In this document: positions 9,601-18,589 of the stretch, piece by piece
Layout: the number at the start of each line of letters is the position of its first letter
Numbering within the stretch: position 1 is the first letter of the stretch
Notes under the pieces: model-generated
The model's database searches: none
Told to the model about the DNA's origin: nothing
Seen by the model: the letters and a program-made list of their open reading frames with translations, nothing else
Program-made: the position numbers and the translations under genes
NCBI GenBank assembly: GCA_017614395.1
Contig: JAGABX010000149.1
Location: 1 to 52,257 of the forward strand
Reading direction: 5' to 3'
Source: Eubacterium sp.
Lineage (GTDB): Bacteria > Bacillota > Clostridia > Lachnospirales > Lachnospiraceae
Length of the DNA stretch: 52,257 nucleotides

Positions 9601-10660
9601 CGGAATAGTCCACACGCTTTCCGAGAAGATTCTGGCGGAAACGTCCCTGTTTTCCTTTGAGCATCTCAGACAGTGATTTCAGCGGACGATTACCCGGTCC
9701 CGTAACAGGACGGCCGCGACGCCCATTATCTATCAAAGCATCAACCGCCTCCTGCAGCATACGTTTCTCGTTGCGCACGATAATATCAGGCGCACCGAGC
9801 TCAAGCATCTTTTTCAGACGGTTATTGCGGTTGATTATACGACGATACAGATCATTCATGTCTGAAGTCGCGAAACGACCGCCGTCAAGCTGAACCATAG
9901 GACGCAAATCAGGTGGGATAACGGGGATCACAGTCAGGATCATCCATTCAGGACGGTTTCCGGACTCCAAAAATGCCTCGACTGCCTCTAATCGTTTGAT
10001 CACACGTGTACGTTTCTGGCCGGTAAGAGAAGCCAATTCGTCCTTGAGAGCTTCCGCCTCACGATCGAGATCTATTCTCTCCAACAGCTCCTGTATTGCC
10101 TGCGCTCCCATTCCTGCTCTGAACGCATCACCGTATTTTTCGCGTGCTTCCTGATATTCACCCTCATTCAATACAGACTTGACCGGCAGATCCGGTACAT
10201 CTGAATCAAGCACGATATATGCAGCAAAATAGAGTACCTTCTCAAGTACTTTCGGTGAAAGATCCAGCATCAGTCCCATACGTGACGGAATTCCCTTGAA
10301 ATACCAGATATGCGATACCGGAGCTGCCAACTCAATACAGCCCATGCGCTCGCGGCGGACGCTGGATTTGGTTACCTCAACGCCGCATTTGTCGCAGACC
10401 TTGCCCTTGAAACGGATCTTTTTGTATTTACCGCAATGGCACTCCCAATCCTTGCTGGGACCGAAAATCCTCTCACAGAAAAGACCGTCGGTCTCGGGTT
10501 TGAGCGTACGGTAGTTGATGGTTTCAGGTTTCGTTACCTCTCCTATAATGCGTTCCCCATTGATGTATCTGGTAGCCCACTCACGTATTTTTTCGGGAGA
10601 AGCCAGCATAATTTTGATTTTATCGTAGGTAATCATATTGTTCTCACTAACCTGAGGCAT
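6695..10660 (-). CDS. rpoC: RNA polymerase beta-prime subunit
   Basis: The 1321-residue catalytic subunit of RNA polymerase. The N-terminal zinc site is complete (C74, C76, C89, C92), and the active-site loop NADFDGDQM at 461-469 holds the three magnesium-binding aspartates. The trigger-loop region and the second zinc site ([11 protein letters not shown]) are present. The C terminus carries a long acidic tail ([18 protein letters not shown] and onward). Two starts are possible: the upstream ATG at 10672 has GAAAGG directly against it with no spacing, whereas the ATG at 10660 has AAAGGATGG eight bases away and gives the conserved MPQVSENNM start, so I chose 10660. It lies 38 bases after rpoB. 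Its stop overlaps the start of an HD-domain gene. Confidence 0.97.
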   Translation of the reverse strand: MPQVSENNMITYDKIKIMLASPEKIREWATRYINGERIIGEVTKPETINYRTLKPETDGLFCERIFGPSKDWECHCGKYKKIRFKGKVCDKCGVEVTKSSVRRERMGCIELAAPVSHIWYFKGIPSRMGLMLDLSPKVLEKVLYFAAYIVLDSDVPDLPVKSVLNEGEYQEAREKYGDAFRAGMGAQAIQELLERIDLDREAEALKDELASLTGQKRTRVIKRLEAVEAFLESGNRPEWMILTVIPVIPPDLRPMVQLDGGRFATSDMNDLYRRIINRNNRLKKMLELGAPDIIVRNEKRMLQEAVDALIDNGRRGRPVTGPGNRPLKSLSEMLKGKQGRFRQNLLGKRVDYSGRSVIVVGPELKIYQCGLPKEMAIELFKPFVMKELVENGSATNIKNAKKKVEKLEDDVWDVLEKVIREHPVMLNRAPTLHRLGIQAFEPTLVEGKAIKLHPLVCTAFNADFDGDQMAVHLPLSVEAQSECRFLLLSPNNLLKPSDGGAVAVPSQDMVLGIYYLTQERGSAIKGDGVPQLGEGKFFKDMNEAILAYENHEITLHARIKIRRFGINAEGEEDSRIIESTLGRFIFNEVISQDLGFVDRSDPDNFLKLEVDFQVGRKQLKEILEKCINNEGATRTAETLDAIKALGYSYSTKAAMTVSISDMVVPAKKKDILADAEEKVEHINMKYQRGLLTEEERYKNVVGMWKNADDDVSKALMSGLSIYNNIHMMADSGARGSDKQIKQLAGMRGLMADTTGRTIELPIKSNFREGLDVLEYFISAHGARKGLSDTALRTADSGYLTRRLVDVSQELIIRETDCHDNRPDEEIPGMDVYEFNEGYEKVIESLKERITGRYSCETILDDNGEVIVKANHMITPKRAERIVAKEGYHVPKELEDEQKQIKDQIDELLGTESNEDEIKRLEGELKEIDKKISEIHKKRIRIRTAITCKSKVGICAKCYGANMATKEPVQVGEAVGIIAAQSIGEPGTQLTMRTFHTGGVAGSDITQGLPRVEELFEARKPKGLAIIAEFGGTVEVRTAKKKEVVVTNEEGRSKAYLIPYNSRLKVTDGEEIEAGDELTEGSVNPHDILKIKGVRAVQDYLIREVQRVYRAQSVEINDKHIEVIVRQMLKKISIDENGDSKYLPGDRVDVLDFEDEVKRLEREGLEPPQGTQIILGITKASLATNSFLSAASFQETTKVLTEAAIKGKVDPLVGLKENVIIGKLIPAGTGMKRYRNIEIYSDLRENLEPEEQAEPELDLTKLNARYGVGMHGGAGDNDDFKIDMNADDPEDDEELDDEVEIGGEGYDSDEMDDEILGSDGEE

Positions 10661-10698
10661 ATTGTTAACCATCCTTTCACTTAATAGAATAAATGTGA

Positions 10699-13600
10699 TT
10701 AATCGGAAATCATGATGTTGTTGTCATTGAGTTCAGCAACGTCGTCAACCTCTCTGTATCCGCCGACAGATGAGAATGAATCTCCTTTGCCTGTATAGTT
10801 ACTGTCCTCATTCATGAACTCGCGCGCACCCATGTCCGTAACCTCTGTATCCTCGGTCATAACAACCTCTTTGCCATTCTCGTCGAGCACCGTTACATCG
10901 AGAGCAAGTGACTGGAGCTCCTTGAGCAGTACCTTGAACGATTCCGGAATTCCAGGATCGGATATGTTCGAGCCTTTTATAATGGCCTCATAAGTTTTTA
11001 CACGACCTACGACATCGTCCGACTTCACTGTCAAGATTTCCTGCAGAGTATATGCCGCGCCGTAAGCCTCCAGAGCCCAAACCTCCATCTCTCCGAAACG
11101 CTGTCCGCCGAACTGAGCTTTACCTCCTAACGGCTGCTGGGTTACGAGAGAGTATGGTCCGGTTGAACGTGCATGGATCTTGTCATCTACAAGGTGGTGG
11201 AGTTTCAGGTAATGCATGAATCCGATGGTTACTTCACCATCGAAAAACTCTCCGGTTCGTCCGTCTCGCAGTTGAACTTTTCCGTCCTCCTTGATCGGAA
11301 CGCCCTCCCACTCCTTGCGGTAATCCTGATTCTCTATCAGATAATCCATAACCTCCGGTGCAAGGATGTCCTTATACTTTTTCTTGAAATCCTCAATCGG
11401 CGTGTTGACGTAGTCATTTGCCAGTTTCAATGTATCCATGATATCAATTTCGTTCGCGCCGTCAAACACAGGTGTTGAAACATCAAAGCCCAAAGCTTTG
11501 GCAGCGAGCGACAGGTGTATCTCCAATACCTGACCTATATTCATACGTGACGGCACACCCAACGGGTTCAGCACGATGTCAAGCGGTCTTCCGTTTGGCA
11601 GGTACGGCATATCCTCGATCGGAAGCACGCGGGAAACCACACCCTTGTTTCCGTGACGTCCGGCCATTTTGTCACCGACCTGGATTTTTCTCTTCTGAGC
11701 TATATAGACACGCACACTCCGGATAACCTGCGGAGGAAGATCTCCGTTGTTCTCCCTTGTGAACACCTTTGTATCTACGACAATACCGAACTCACCATGA
11801 GGTACCTTGAGGGAGGTGTCACGCACTTCTCTTGCTTTTTCTCCGAAAATAGCGCGCAGAAGGCGTTCCTCTGCAGTCAGCTCGGTTTCACCCTTTGGAG
11901 TTACCTTGCCGACCAGGATATCTCCGGCGCGAACCTCAGCTCCGACACGGATGATACCGTTTTCATCGAGATCCTTGAGAGCATCCTCACCTACCGTCGA
12001 AATATCACGCGTAATCTCCTCAGGTCCGAGTTTGGTCTCACGGGCCTCAATCTCATACTCACTGATATGAACGGAGGTGTAAACATCCTCCTGTACCAGC
12101 CGCTCTGACAGGAGAACCGCATCCTCGTAGTTATAGCCCTCCCATGTCATAAAACCAATCAACGGGTTTTTGCCGAGCGCGATCTCACCACCCGACGTGG
12201 AAGGTCCGTCCGCTATAACCTGTCCGGCATGAACCTCCTCGCCGACATCGACAATCGGACGCTGATTCATACAGGTTCCCTGGTTGGAACGAACAAATTT
12301 CTGTAATTTGTATTCATCGAGCTCCCCGTCCTCCTTGCGGACTATGATCCGCGATGACTCCGAGCGCTCAACCTTTCCGTCATTCTCTGCCACGACACAG
12401 TTACCCGAGTCAACGGCAGCCTTCATCTCTATACCAGTACCTACAACAGGTTCCTCAGTGACCAGCAACGGCACAGCCTGACGCTGCATGTTTGAACCCA
12501 TCAGCGCGCGGTTTGCATCATCGTTCTCAAGGAACGGAATCATGGCCGTAGCAATTGAGAATACCATTTTCGGCGACACATCCATATAATCGATCAAACG
12601 GCGCGGAAACTCGGATGTCTCCTCGCGGTAACGACCTGAAATGTTCTTTCTGACGAAATATCCGTTCTCATCGAGAAGGGAGTTGGCCTGTGCCACATGG
12701 TAACGATCCTCCTCGTCCGCGGTCATATATACAACCTCGTCGGTAACACGCGGGTTTTCAGGATCAGACTTGTCAACCTTGCGATAAGGAGCCTCAACAA
12801 AACCATACTGGTTTATCTTGGCATATGACGCGAGAGAGTTGATCAATCCGATATTCGGTCCCTCAGGAGTCTCTATCGGGCACATGCGGCCGTAATGTGA
12901 ATAATGCACGTCACGCACCTCAAATCCGGCACGATCCCTGGACAATCCGCCGGGGCCCAGCGCCGAGAGACGACGTTTATGAGTAAGCTCTGACAACGGG
13001 TTATTCTGGTCCATAAACTGTGACAGCTGTGAACTTCCGAAAAACTCCTTTATCGCAGCCTGTATCGGTCTGATATTGATGAGTGTCTGTATCGATATGC
13101 CCTCTATATCTAATGTAGACATGCGGTCACGCGCCATACGCTCCATACGTGACAACCCGATACGGAACTGATTCTGCAACAGTTCTCCCACCGCGCGGAT
13201 GCGACGGTTTCCGAGGTGATCGATATCATCATCGTTTCCGATACCATACTCAAGATGGATATTATAATTGATGGAGGCAAATATATCCTCCCTGGTAATA
13301 TGCTTGGGAATAAGATCTGCAACGTGACGCTTGATCTCCTCATAGCGATCTGCTGCTTTTTTAAGATCCTTGTTTTCGAGGATCTCCTTGAGAGCAGGAT
13401 AATAAACCTCCTCAGTAATGCCAAGCTCCTCCTTGTCTGCTTTCGGTAAAAAGCTGTTCAGATCAACCATCAGGTTTGAGAGAACCTTGACCTCATGACC
13501 CTCCTCTGTCTGCACGAAAACAAAAGGAATTGCCGCGTACTGAATCTTGTCAGCGAGTTCCTCTGTAACCAGGGTACCCGCCTCTGCGATTACCTCTCCT

Positions 13601-14508
13601 GTCTCATCGCTGACTGCATCCTGAGAAAGCGTAAAGCCTGCGATACGATTGCGCAGCGCTAACTTTTTATTGAATTTATAACGTCCGACCTTTGCAAGAT
13701 CATATCTTCTGACATCAAAAAACATTGCGTTAAACATGTTAAACGCATTATCCGGAGACAAAAGCTCACCCGGACGAAGACGCTTGAACAGCTCGATAAT
13801 GCCCTCTTCTTTATTAGTCGCAATATCCTTCTCCAAGCTTGCCATTATCTTGGGTTCTTCGCCGAATATTTCAATTATCTCTTCATTTGTAGATACACCA
13901 AGAGAACGGAGAAGCACAGTGATGGGAACCTTGCGGTTGCGGTCTACCTTGACGTAGAACACATCCTGTGAATCCGTTTCATACTCAAGCCATGCACCTC
14001 TGTTCGGAATAACCGTGGATGAAAACAGGGGTTTGCCGGTCTTGTCATGGTCAATACCATAATAAATACCCGGTGAACGAACAAGCTGGCTGACGATAAC
14101 ACGCTCCGCACCGTTGATCACAAAGGTTCCGGTACGCGTCATCAACGGCAGATCGCCCATGAATATCTCATGCTCCGATATTTCCTCGGTTTCCTGGTTA
14201 ATCAGACGAACCGTAACATATAACTGTGCCGAATAGGTTGCGTCCCTCTCCTTGCATTCCTCGATCGTGTATTTAACCTCGTCTTTATGCAAATCAAAAC
14301 TAACGAATTCGAGGCTCAGTGAACCGTTAAAATCATTAATCGGAGAAATGTCACGAAACGCCTCCTGCAGTCCCTCTTCAAGAAACCATTGGTAGGAATC
14401 CGACTGAACCTTGATCAGGTTCGGCATTTCCAGAACTTCGCGTTGCTTTGAGTAACTCATTCTTACTCGTTTGCCCACGTGTACAGGGCGAATCCTGTTT
14501 TTTTCCAT
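10699..14508 (-). CDS. rpoB: RNA polymerase beta subunit
   Basis: The 1269-residue beta subunit of RNA polymerase. The rifampicin-binding stretch [19 protein letters not shown] followed by SALGPGGL carries the usual residues of sensitive enzymes. Other landmarks are the [16 protein letters not shown] segment, the [10 protein letters not shown] motif and the C-terminal clamp region [17 protein letters not shown]. The start [12 protein letters not shown] at 14508 is preceded by AAGGAG ten bases upstream; a longer reading frame to 14580 would run through the promoter and is rejected. Transcription starts from its own TTGACG-17-TAAGAT promoter below the rplL terminator. rpoC follows after 38 bases. 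Confidence 0.97.
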   Translation of the reverse strand: MEKNRIRPVHVGKRVRMSYSKQREVLEMPNLIKVQSDSYQWFLEEGLQEAFRDISPINDFNGSLSLEFVSFDLHKDEVKYTIEECKERDATYSAQLYVTVRLINQETEEISEHEIFMGDLPLMTRTGTFVINGAERVIVSQLVRSPGIYYGIDHDKTGKPLFSSTVIPNRGAWLEYETDSQDVFYVKVDRNRKVPITVLLRSLGVSTNEEIIEIFGEEPKIMASLEKDIATNKEEGIIELFKRLRPGELLSPDNAFNMFNAMFFDVRRYDLAKVGRYKFNKKLALRNRIAGFTLSQDAVSDETGEVIAEAGTLVTEELADKIQYAAIPFVFVQTEEGHEVKVLSNLMVDLNSFLPKADKEELGITEEVYYPALKEILENKDLKKAADRYEEIKRHVADLIPKHITREDIFASINYNIHLEYGIGNDDDIDHLGNRRIRAVGELLQNQFRIGLSRMERMARDRMSTLDIEGISIQTLINIRPIQAAIKEFFGSSQLSQFMDQNNPLSELTHKRRLSALGPGGLSRDRAGFEVRDVHYSHYGRMCPIETPEGPNIGLINSLASYAKINQYGFVEAPYRKVDKSDPENPRVTDEVVYMTADEEDRYHVAQANSLLDENGYFVRKNISGRYREETSEFPRRLIDYMDVSPKMVFSIATAMIPFLENDDANRALMGSNMQRQAVPLLVTEEPVVGTGIEMKAAVDSGNCVVAENDGKVERSESSRIIVRKEDGELDEYKLQKFVRSNQGTCMNQRPIVDVGEEVHAGQVIADGPSTSGGEIALGKNPLIGFMTWEGYNYEDAVLLSERLVQEDVYTSVHISEYEIEARETKLGPEEITRDISTVGEDALKDLDENGIIRVGAEVRAGDILVGKVTPKGETELTAEERLLRAIFGEKAREVRDTSLKVPHGEFGIVVDTKVFTRENNGDLPPQVIRSVRVYIAQKRKIQVGDKMAGRHGNKGVVSRVLPIEDMPYLPNGRPLDIVLNPLGVPSRMNIGQVLEIHLSLAAKALGFDVSTPVFDGANEIDIMDTLKLANDYVNTPIEDFKKKYKDILAPEVMDYLIENQDYRKEWEGVPIKEDGKVQLRDGRTGEFFDGEVTIGFMHYLKLHHLVDDKIHARSTGPYSLVTQQPLGGKAQFGGQRFGEMEVWALEAYGAAYTLQEILTVKSDDVVGRVKTYEAIIKGSNISDPGIPESFKVLLKELQSLALDVTVLDENGKEVVMTEDTEVTDMGAREFMNEDSNYTGKGDSFSSVGGYREVDDVAELNDNNIMISD

Positions 14509-14570
14509 CGATGATACGCTCCTTAAAAAGAATAAGAGATTGATTAAATCGGCACAAAAGTGCAACGTAT

Positions 14571-14599
14571 ATCTTAACACAAATATCGGGAGACGTCAA
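14571..14599 (-). promoter_or_regulatory. Promoter for rpoB-rpoC
   Basis: On the minus strand TTGACG is followed by 17 bases and TAAGAT, ending about 62 bases before the rpoB ATG. It lies downstream of the rplL terminator, so rpoBC can be expressed separately from the L10-L7/L12 genes. Confidence 0.8.
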
Positions 14600-14683
14600 G
14601 AGAAATTTTAAAAAAACTGCCAAGAAATGACGAAAATACCTGGAAACCGACGATTTCCCGTTATCGTAGCACTCATCACACAC

Positions 14684-14724
14684 AAAAAAATCACTCCGTT
14701 TGTAAATCGTTCCAAACGGAGTGA
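14684..14724 (-). terminator. Intrinsic terminator after rplL
   Basis: On the minus strand TCACTCCGTTTG pairs with CAAACGGAGTGA in a perfect 12-base stem, followed by seven T residues. It separates rplJ-rplL from the rpoB promoter, although some readthrough into rpoBC would be usual. Confidence 0.88.
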
Positions 14725-14758
14725 CCTTTTTATATACGTTTCGTTGCTTACGCGCACA

Positions 14759-15130
14759 TTACTTGAGAGTAACCTTTGCGCCTTCTGCCTCGACCTTCTC
14801 TTTGATCTGCTCTGCTTCCTCTTTGGTTGCGCCCTCTTTGATGATCTTCGGTGCGCCGTCTACGAGATCCTTTGCCTCCTTGAGACCAAGACCGGTAATC
14901 TCGCGTACAACCTTGATAACCTTTACCTTTGCTCCGCCAACCTCTGTCAGCTCTACATCGAAGGAGTCTTTCTCCTCTCCGCCTGCTGCTGCACCGTCAC
15001 CGCCTGCTGCTGCTACAACAACACCTGCTGCTGCAGATACGCCGAATTCCTCTTCGCATGCTTTTACCAAATCGTTCAAATCAGTAACGCTCATCTCTTT
15101 GATAGCGTCGATAAATTCCTGTGTAGTCAT
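14759..15130 (-). CDS. rplL: Ribosomal protein bL12 (L7/L12)
   Basis: A 123-residue stalk protein of the large ribosomal subunit that recruits translation GTPases. The N-terminal dimer and L10-binding helices ([20 protein letters not shown]) are joined by the Ala/Gly-rich hinge (about 34-53) to the globular domain with [20 protein letters not shown]. Length and all segments are normal. GGAGG precedes the ATG. It lies 33 bases after rplJ and ends at a strong terminator. Confidence 0.97.
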   Translation of the reverse strand: MTTQEFIDAIKEMSVTDLNDLVKACEEEFGVSAAAGVVVAAAGGDGAAAGGEEKDSFDVELTEVGGAKVKVIKVVREITGLGLKEAKDLVDGAPKIIKEGATKEEAEQIKEKVEAEGAKVTLK

Positions 15131-15163
15131 GATTTTTTTCCTCCATTCAATTTTGATTAACTG

Positions 15164-15835
15164 TTATTCTGCATCTTCTGCTGTTTCTTCTGTAGCAGGA
15201 GCTGCTTCCTCTGCTTTCTCCCCGGCAGCATCCTCTGCAGGTGCTTCAGCCGCTGCCTCCTCTGCAGGTGCTTCTGCTGCTGCCTCCTCTGCAGGTGCTT
15301 CAGCCGCTTCCTCAGTCTTCTCTTCTGCTTTTTCCTCAGCAGCTGCCTCTGACGGATCCTTCTCCGCAATCTGTTTCAATACGCGGGCAAGGTTAGTGAT
15401 AGGCGACTGCAGGCTTCCGAGAAGTTTGGAGATAAGCTCGTCTCTCGACGGGATAGTTGCCAGTTCCTTGATACCGTTTACATCATAGTAGGTACCGCCG
15501 ACAACGGCTCCCTTGAACTCCAAAGCCTCTGCTTCCTTAGCAAAGTTGTTCAGGATACGCGCCGGTGCGGTTTCATCCTCGATACCGAACGCAATAGCCG
15601 TAGGACCTTCCAAATGCTGATCGAGCTGATCGTATTCAGTTCCCTCAAAAGCCAAATGCAACATGGTGTTTTTGTAAACCTTGTATACAACACCTGCCTC
15701 ACGCAGTTGACGACGCAAACGTGTGTCCTGCTCAACCGTTAACCCACGGTAATCAACAAGCACAACACCCTTGGCATCTGCTGCATAGCCCTTGATCTCC
15801 TCAACGATCGGCTGTTTCTTCTCAACTTGTGCCAT
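15164..15835 (-). CDS. rplJ: Ribosomal protein uL10 with extended Ala/Glu tail
   Basis: This protein anchors the L7/L12 stalk to 23S rRNA. Residues 1-158 are a standard L10 (KGVVLVDYRGLTVEQDTRLR, then YKNTMLHLAF). The helix that binds L12 dimers is at about 135-158 (ELISKLLGSLQSPITNLARV). A 64-residue tail follows, made almost only of Ala, Glu, Pro and Thr, with three near-copies of AEAPAEEAA. Bacterial L10 is usually about 165-175 residues, so the tail is an addition. The ribosome site AAGGAGG is strong. Expression is controlled by the L10 leader and attenuator upstream. Confidence 0.96.
   Translation of the reverse strand: MAQVEKKQPIVEEIKGYAADAKGVVLVDYRGLTVEQDTRLRRQLREAGVVYKVYKNTMLHLAFEGTEYDQLDQHLEGPTAIAFGIEDETAPARILNNFAKEAEALEFKGAVVGGTYYDVNGIKELATIPSRDELISKLLGSLQSPITNLARVLKQIAEKDPSEAAAEEKAEEKTEEAAEAPAEEAAAEAPAEEAAAEAPAEDAAGEKAEEAAPATEETAEDAE
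15220..15305 (-). repeat. 27-base tandem repeat encoding the L10 tail
   Basis: About three copies of a unit encoding AEAPAEEAA lie inside rplJ. The copies are close at the DNA level, which suggests recent unit duplication and a tail whose length may differ between strains. Confidence 0.7.
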
Positions 15836-15865
15836 GAGATCTTTTCCTCCTTTTTTATTTAGTTG

Positions 15866-15900
15866 AAAAACAAAAACCGCCTGCTTATCTACGCAGACGG
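15866..15900 (-). terminator. Attenuator terminator of the L10 leader
   Basis: On the minus strand CCGTCTGC and GCAGGCGG form an eight-base stem with one G-T pair, followed by TTTTTGTTTTT. It stands just before the rplJ ribosome site, the usual position for the regulated terminator of an L10 leader. Confidence 0.85.
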
Positions 15901-16036
15901 AGTAACATACTTAGAAATCCCTTATCCTATCCGAAATCGGACTCGACCGGAATTACATATTATAAACTCTCCCTCGGCAGGACTTACGCCAAACGGCACC
16001 TGCTGTCTACGGCAGACAAGCCTTCGCTTTCCACGA
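15901..16036 (-). ncRNA. L10 ribosomal protein leader
   Basis: The transcript upstream of rplJ contains the hallmarks of the Firmicutes L10 leader (Rfam family L10_leader): GCCGTAGACAGCAGGTGCC, then GTCCTGCCGAGG, with further pairing before the attenuator. By family, free L10-L12 complex binds this RNA and favours the attenuator, shutting off rplJ-rplL when ribosomal protein is in excess. The start is inferred from the promoter at 16042-16070. Confidence 0.85.
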
Positions 16037-16041
16037 CGACC

Positions 16042-16070
16042 ACTCTAACACATCTCAGCGCCCATGTCAA
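16042..16070 (-). promoter_or_regulatory. Promoter for rplJ-rplL
   Basis: TTGACA, 17 bases and TAGAGT on the minus strand place the transcript start near 16035, at the 5' end of the L10 leader. The promoter makes rplJ-rplL a unit separate from rplK-rplA. Confidence 0.85.
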
Positions 16071-16119
16071 GTAAAATTTAAAAAAACATTCATAAACTGC
16101 TACGACATACAAATAAGCA

Positions 16120-16192
16120 GGAGACCGGTGATTCATGTTTCAGCGAGGAGGCTTTGATCAGGCTCCGAGCGAAACATGAATCTCCGGTCTCC
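16120..16192. repeat. Long inverted repeat between rplA and the L10 leader
   Basis: Arms of about 22 bases match except at one position (GGAGACCGG, then one mismatch, then GATTCATGTTTC). Weaker inner pairing continues around GGAGGC and GCTCC. No T-run follows on the minus strand, so it is not a classic terminator. It could be an RNase III processing site or a small non-coding mobile repeat. The rest of the 15836-16223 gap is filled by the L10 leader and its promoter. Confidence 0.65.
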
Positions 16193-16223
16193 GGAAATTC
16201 ACATAATTAAAATGTCATGGTGT

Positions 16224-16916
16224 TTATGCGTACTTAACCGGACTCACTTTGATACCCGGTCCCATCGTGCTTGCAATAGTAACCGATCTAAAGTACTGTC
16301 CCTTTGCGCTGGCCGGCTTTGCCTTCAACAGCGCATCCATCAGTGTGTCAAGGTTTTCGGTCAGCTGCTCCTCCGTAAAGGATGAACGACCGATTGGGCA
16401 GTGGATTATATTGGTCTTGTCCAAACGATATTCGATCTTACCTGCTTTGATATCTTCGACAGCCTTGCCTACATCCATTGTGACCGTTCCGGCCTTGGGG
16501 TTGGGCATGAGCCCCTTCGGACCAAGCACACGACCCAGACGTCCTACAACACCCATCATGTCCGGTGTTGCTACGACTACGTCAAATTCGAACCAACCTT
16601 CATTCTGGATTTTCGGAATGAGTTCCTCGCCGCCTACATGATCTGCGCCTGCGGCCTCTGCCTCAGAGAGCTTGTCACCCTTGGCGAATACGAGCACACG
16701 AACCTTTTTACCTGTACCATGCGGCAAAACAACCGCGCCGCGAACCTGCTGGTCGGCATGCTTTCCGTCAACGCCCAAACGAACATGAGCCTCAATGGTC
16801 TCATCGAATTTGGCAACTGATGTTTTCTTTACCAAAGCAACTGCGTCAGCTACCTCATACTGAGTCATACGATCAACTAATTTGGCAGCCTCTGCATATT
16901 TCTTTCCATGTTTCAT
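16224..16916 (-). CDS. rplA: Ribosomal protein uL1
   Basis: A 230-residue protein of the L1 stalk of the large subunit, which moves deacylated tRNA out of the E site. It shows the canonical opening [15 protein letters not shown], the VVLPHGTGK segment, and the [15 protein letters not shown] signature. Length is normal. AGGAGG lies at a good distance before the ATG. It follows rplK after 136 bases. In many bacteria L1 represses its own operon by binding mRNA. A hairpin in the rplK-rplA gap could be relevant, but this is inference. Confidence 0.97.
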   Translation of the reverse strand: MKHGKKYAEAAKLVDRMTQYEVADAVALVKKTSVAKFDETIEAHVRLGVDGKHADQQVRGAVVLPHGTGKKVRVLVFAKGDKLSEAEAAGADHVGGEELIPKIQNEGWFEFDVVVATPDMMGVVGRLGRVLGPKGLMPNPKAGTVTMDVGKAVEDIKAGKIEYRLDKTNIIHCPIGRSSFTEEQLTENLDTLMDALLKAKPASAKGQYFRSVTIASTMGPGIKVSPVKYA

Positions 16917-17021
16917 TCTGAATACCTCCTAGTGGTGTTGGCGGCAGTGTTCATCACTGTCTCCCACAACGTCCTTTTTATCAGTTCAGGTCTTTTTATT
17001 CTTCTCTAAACTCAGTCTTCG

Positions 17022-17043
17022 CTTAACGCTCGGCTTCGTTAAG
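17022..17043 (-). other. Hairpin in the rplK-rplA intercistronic gap
   Basis: CTTAACG and CGTTAAG pair around an eight-base loop just after the rplK stop. No T-run follows directly. It may protect mRNA ends or contribute to autogenous control; no known L1-binding motif was recognised with confidence. Confidence 0.35.
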
Positions 17044-17052
17044 AGAATCATG

Positions 17053-17478
17053 TCAATCGACAACTTCGATTCCCATGCTGCGAGCGGTACCGGCAATCAT
17101 GCTCATTGCCGACTCGATGCTGCCTGCATTCAGGTCCGGCATCTTGGTCTCAGCGATCTGTCTGATATCCGCCTGTGTCACCTTCGCAACCTTTTTCTTG
17201 TTCGGCTCTCCCGATCCCGACTGGATCTTTGCTGCCTTTTTCAATAATACTGCAGCCGGGGGAGTCTTTGTAATAAAACTGAAACTTCTGTCCGCATACA
17301 CTGTGATGACAACCGGAATGATCATTCCTTCCTGTCCCTGTGTCTGCGCATTAAACTGTTTGGTAAACTCTGCGATATTGATACCGTGCTGACCCAGAGC
17401 CGGACCGACCGGCGGTGCCGGTGTGGCCTTGCCGGCAGGGATCTGCAGTTTCACATATCCTTCGACTTTCTTAGCCAT
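17053..17478 (-). CDS. rplK: Ribosomal protein uL11
   Basis: A 141-residue protein of the GTPase-associated centre, binding 23S rRNA beside L10. The N-terminal domain contains [20 protein letters not shown] and the C-terminal RNA-binding domain contains [17 protein letters not shown] followed by [12 protein letters not shown]. These are the normal family signatures. AGGAGG precedes the ATG. It lies 28 bases after nusG in the rpmG-secE-nusG-rplK-rplA unit. Confidence 0.97.
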   Translation of the reverse strand: MAKKVEGYVKLQIPAGKATPAPPVGPALGQHGINIAEFTKQFNAQTQGQEGMIIPVVITVYADRSFSFITKTPPAAVLLKKAAKIQSGSGEPNKKKVAKVTQADIRQIAETKMPDLNAGSIESAMSMIAGTARSMGIEVVD

Positions 17479-17506
17479 TATAATCCTCCTACTATATAAC
17501 TGTTAC

Positions 17507-18025
17507 TCATACCTTCTCCAATTCCGTCAGATTGAAATCAACCGGCGTGTCACGCCCGAACATCTCTATCATAACGACTGCGGTTCCTTCGGCAGGGTGA
17601 ATCTCGGAAATAACACCTACCTTGTCCTGCCACATCGCATCACTGATAACGACATGGTCTCCAACCGAGAATGGCGATTCCTTGACCTCGGCGATCTTGC
17701 CGAGCGACTCCACCTCTTCCTCCGTCAGGGGCACGGGCTTTGAACCCGGACCGACGAAACCGGTAACACCTCTCGTATTCCTCACAACATACCAGGTCCG
17801 TTCGTTCATGATCATTTTAACCAAAACGTAAGCGGGAAACATCTTTTTCTCAGACTGTTTCTCCTCACCGTTTTTTGTTTCCGTAACCTTCTGAGTGGGA
17901 ATCATAACATCAAGGATCTGATCCTCCATGTTAAGGTGATTGATCATTTTCAGGATGTCGTCCCTAACCTTATTTTCATATCCTGAATAAGTGTGAACGA
18001 CATACCAGCGTGCTTCTTCAGCCAT
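17507..18025 (-). CDS. nusG: Transcription termination/antitermination factor NusG
   Basis: A 172-residue NusG that binds the RNA polymerase clamp and links transcription to Rho and the ribosome. The NGN domain (WYVVHTYSGYENKVRDDI, later RNTRGVTGFVGPGSKP) is followed by a KOW domain (VGDHVVISDAMWQDKVGVI). Length and domain order are standard. AAGGAGG is seven bases before the ATG. It lies 43 bases after secE, the common secE-nusG pairing. Confidence 0.96.
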   Translation of the reverse strand: MAEEARWYVVHTYSGYENKVRDDILKMINHLNMEDQILDVMIPTQKVTETKNGEEKQSEKKMFPAYVLVKMIMNERTWYVVRNTRGVTGFVGPGSKPVPLTEEEVESLGKIAEVKESPFSVGDHVVISDAMWQDKVGVISEIHPAEGTAVVMIEMFGRDTPVDFNLTELEKV

Positions 18026-18068
18026 TCAAGCCTCCTTACGTCCTTACGTTTACAATACACGGCAACAT

Positions 18069-18278
18069 CTATACGATATTCATCGCCGTCAGTCCCAAAC
18101 GTATCAACCAGTCAAATCCGGCGATCAACACACCCAGCAGTACCGACACCAGAATAACCAGCGCGGACTGTTTGGCCAGTTCTTCCTTCTTCGGCCAAGT
18201 GCATTTTTTGAATTCAGCTTTCAGATTCTTGAAAAAGCCCGGTTTGGAAGTTCTCTCTTCGCTCAACTTTTCACACAT
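18069..18278 (-). CDS. secE: Preprotein translocase subunit SecE
   Basis: A 69-residue single-span SecE of the short Gram-positive type. The amphipathic stretch FKNLKAEFKKCTWPKKEEL holds the conserved TWP motif and is followed by one membrane segment (about 40-62). With SecY and SecG it forms the protein export channel. The ATG at 18278 has GAAAGG directly against it without spacing, the same arrangement seen at rpoC. A TTG four codons later (18266) would be better spaced and may be the true start. It lies between rpmG and nusG. Confidence 0.92.
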   Translation of the reverse strand: MCEKLSEERTSKPGFFKNLKAEFKKCTWPKKEELAKQSALVILVSVLLGVLIAGFDWLIRLGLTAMNIV

Positions 18279-18296
18279 CCTTTCTGATACTGCAGA

Positions 18297-18446
18297 TTAT
18301 TTCGTCTCCTTGTGAAGCGTATGCTTCCTGCAGAATCGACAATACTTTTTCGTCTCCATTCTGTCCGGATGGTTTCTCTTCTCTTTGGTCGTATCGTAAT
18401 TACGCTGTTTGCACTCGGTACATTCCAAAGTGATCTTTGTACGCAT
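18297..18446 (-). CDS. rpmG: Ribosomal protein bL33
   Basis: A 49-residue L33 of the zinc-binding type, with two CxxC pairs: CTEC near the start and CRFC near the end. It begins with MRTKITLEC, and GGAGG lies about seven bases upstream. A longer frame to 18524 would overlap the promoter and is rejected. It is the first gene of the rpmG-secE-nusG-rplK-rplA unit. No tRNA-Trp lies between rpmG and secE, as it does in some Clostridia. Confidence 0.95.
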   Translation of the reverse strand: MRTKITLECTECKQRNYDTTKEKRNHPDRMETKKYCRFCRKHTLHKETK

Positions 18447-18505
18447 TTCAACACCTCCGTTCATTTTTGTGCATAAAAAAAAGACCTGAAACTCTTTGCC
18501 CCGAT

Positions 18506-18534
18506 AGTATAGCATACGAGTCACATTAAGTCAA
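18506..18534 (-). promoter_or_regulatory. Promoter for rpmG-secE-nusG-rplK-rplA
   Basis: On the minus strand TTGACT, 17 bases and TATACT lie just downstream of the terminator of the preceding gene. The start would fall near 18499, about 53 bases before the rpmG ATG. Confidence 0.88.
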
Positions 18535-18540
18535 GCAAAA

Positions 18541-18580
18541 AATAAAAATCCCGGCAAATAACCATTTGCCGGGATTTTTC
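18541..18580. terminator. Intrinsic terminator, T-rich on both sides
   Basis: CCCGGCAAAT and ATTTGCCGGG form a ten-base stem with a four-base loop, with A/T runs on both flanks. It ends the 220-residue gene on the minus strand just before the rpmG promoter. Confidence 0.88.
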
Positions 18581-18589
18581 ACGCCCGTA

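Noticed and set aside
14509-14580. N-terminal extension of rpoB
   Set aside because: It would run through the promoter and the ribosome site that fits the ATG at 14508.
15157-15369. Minus-strand Arg/Gln/Leu-rich frame inside rplJ
   Set aside because: It is an alternative-frame shadow of the Ala/Glu-rich L10 tail.
18279-18296. tRNA-Trp between rpmG and secE
   Set aside because: The gap is only 18 bases.
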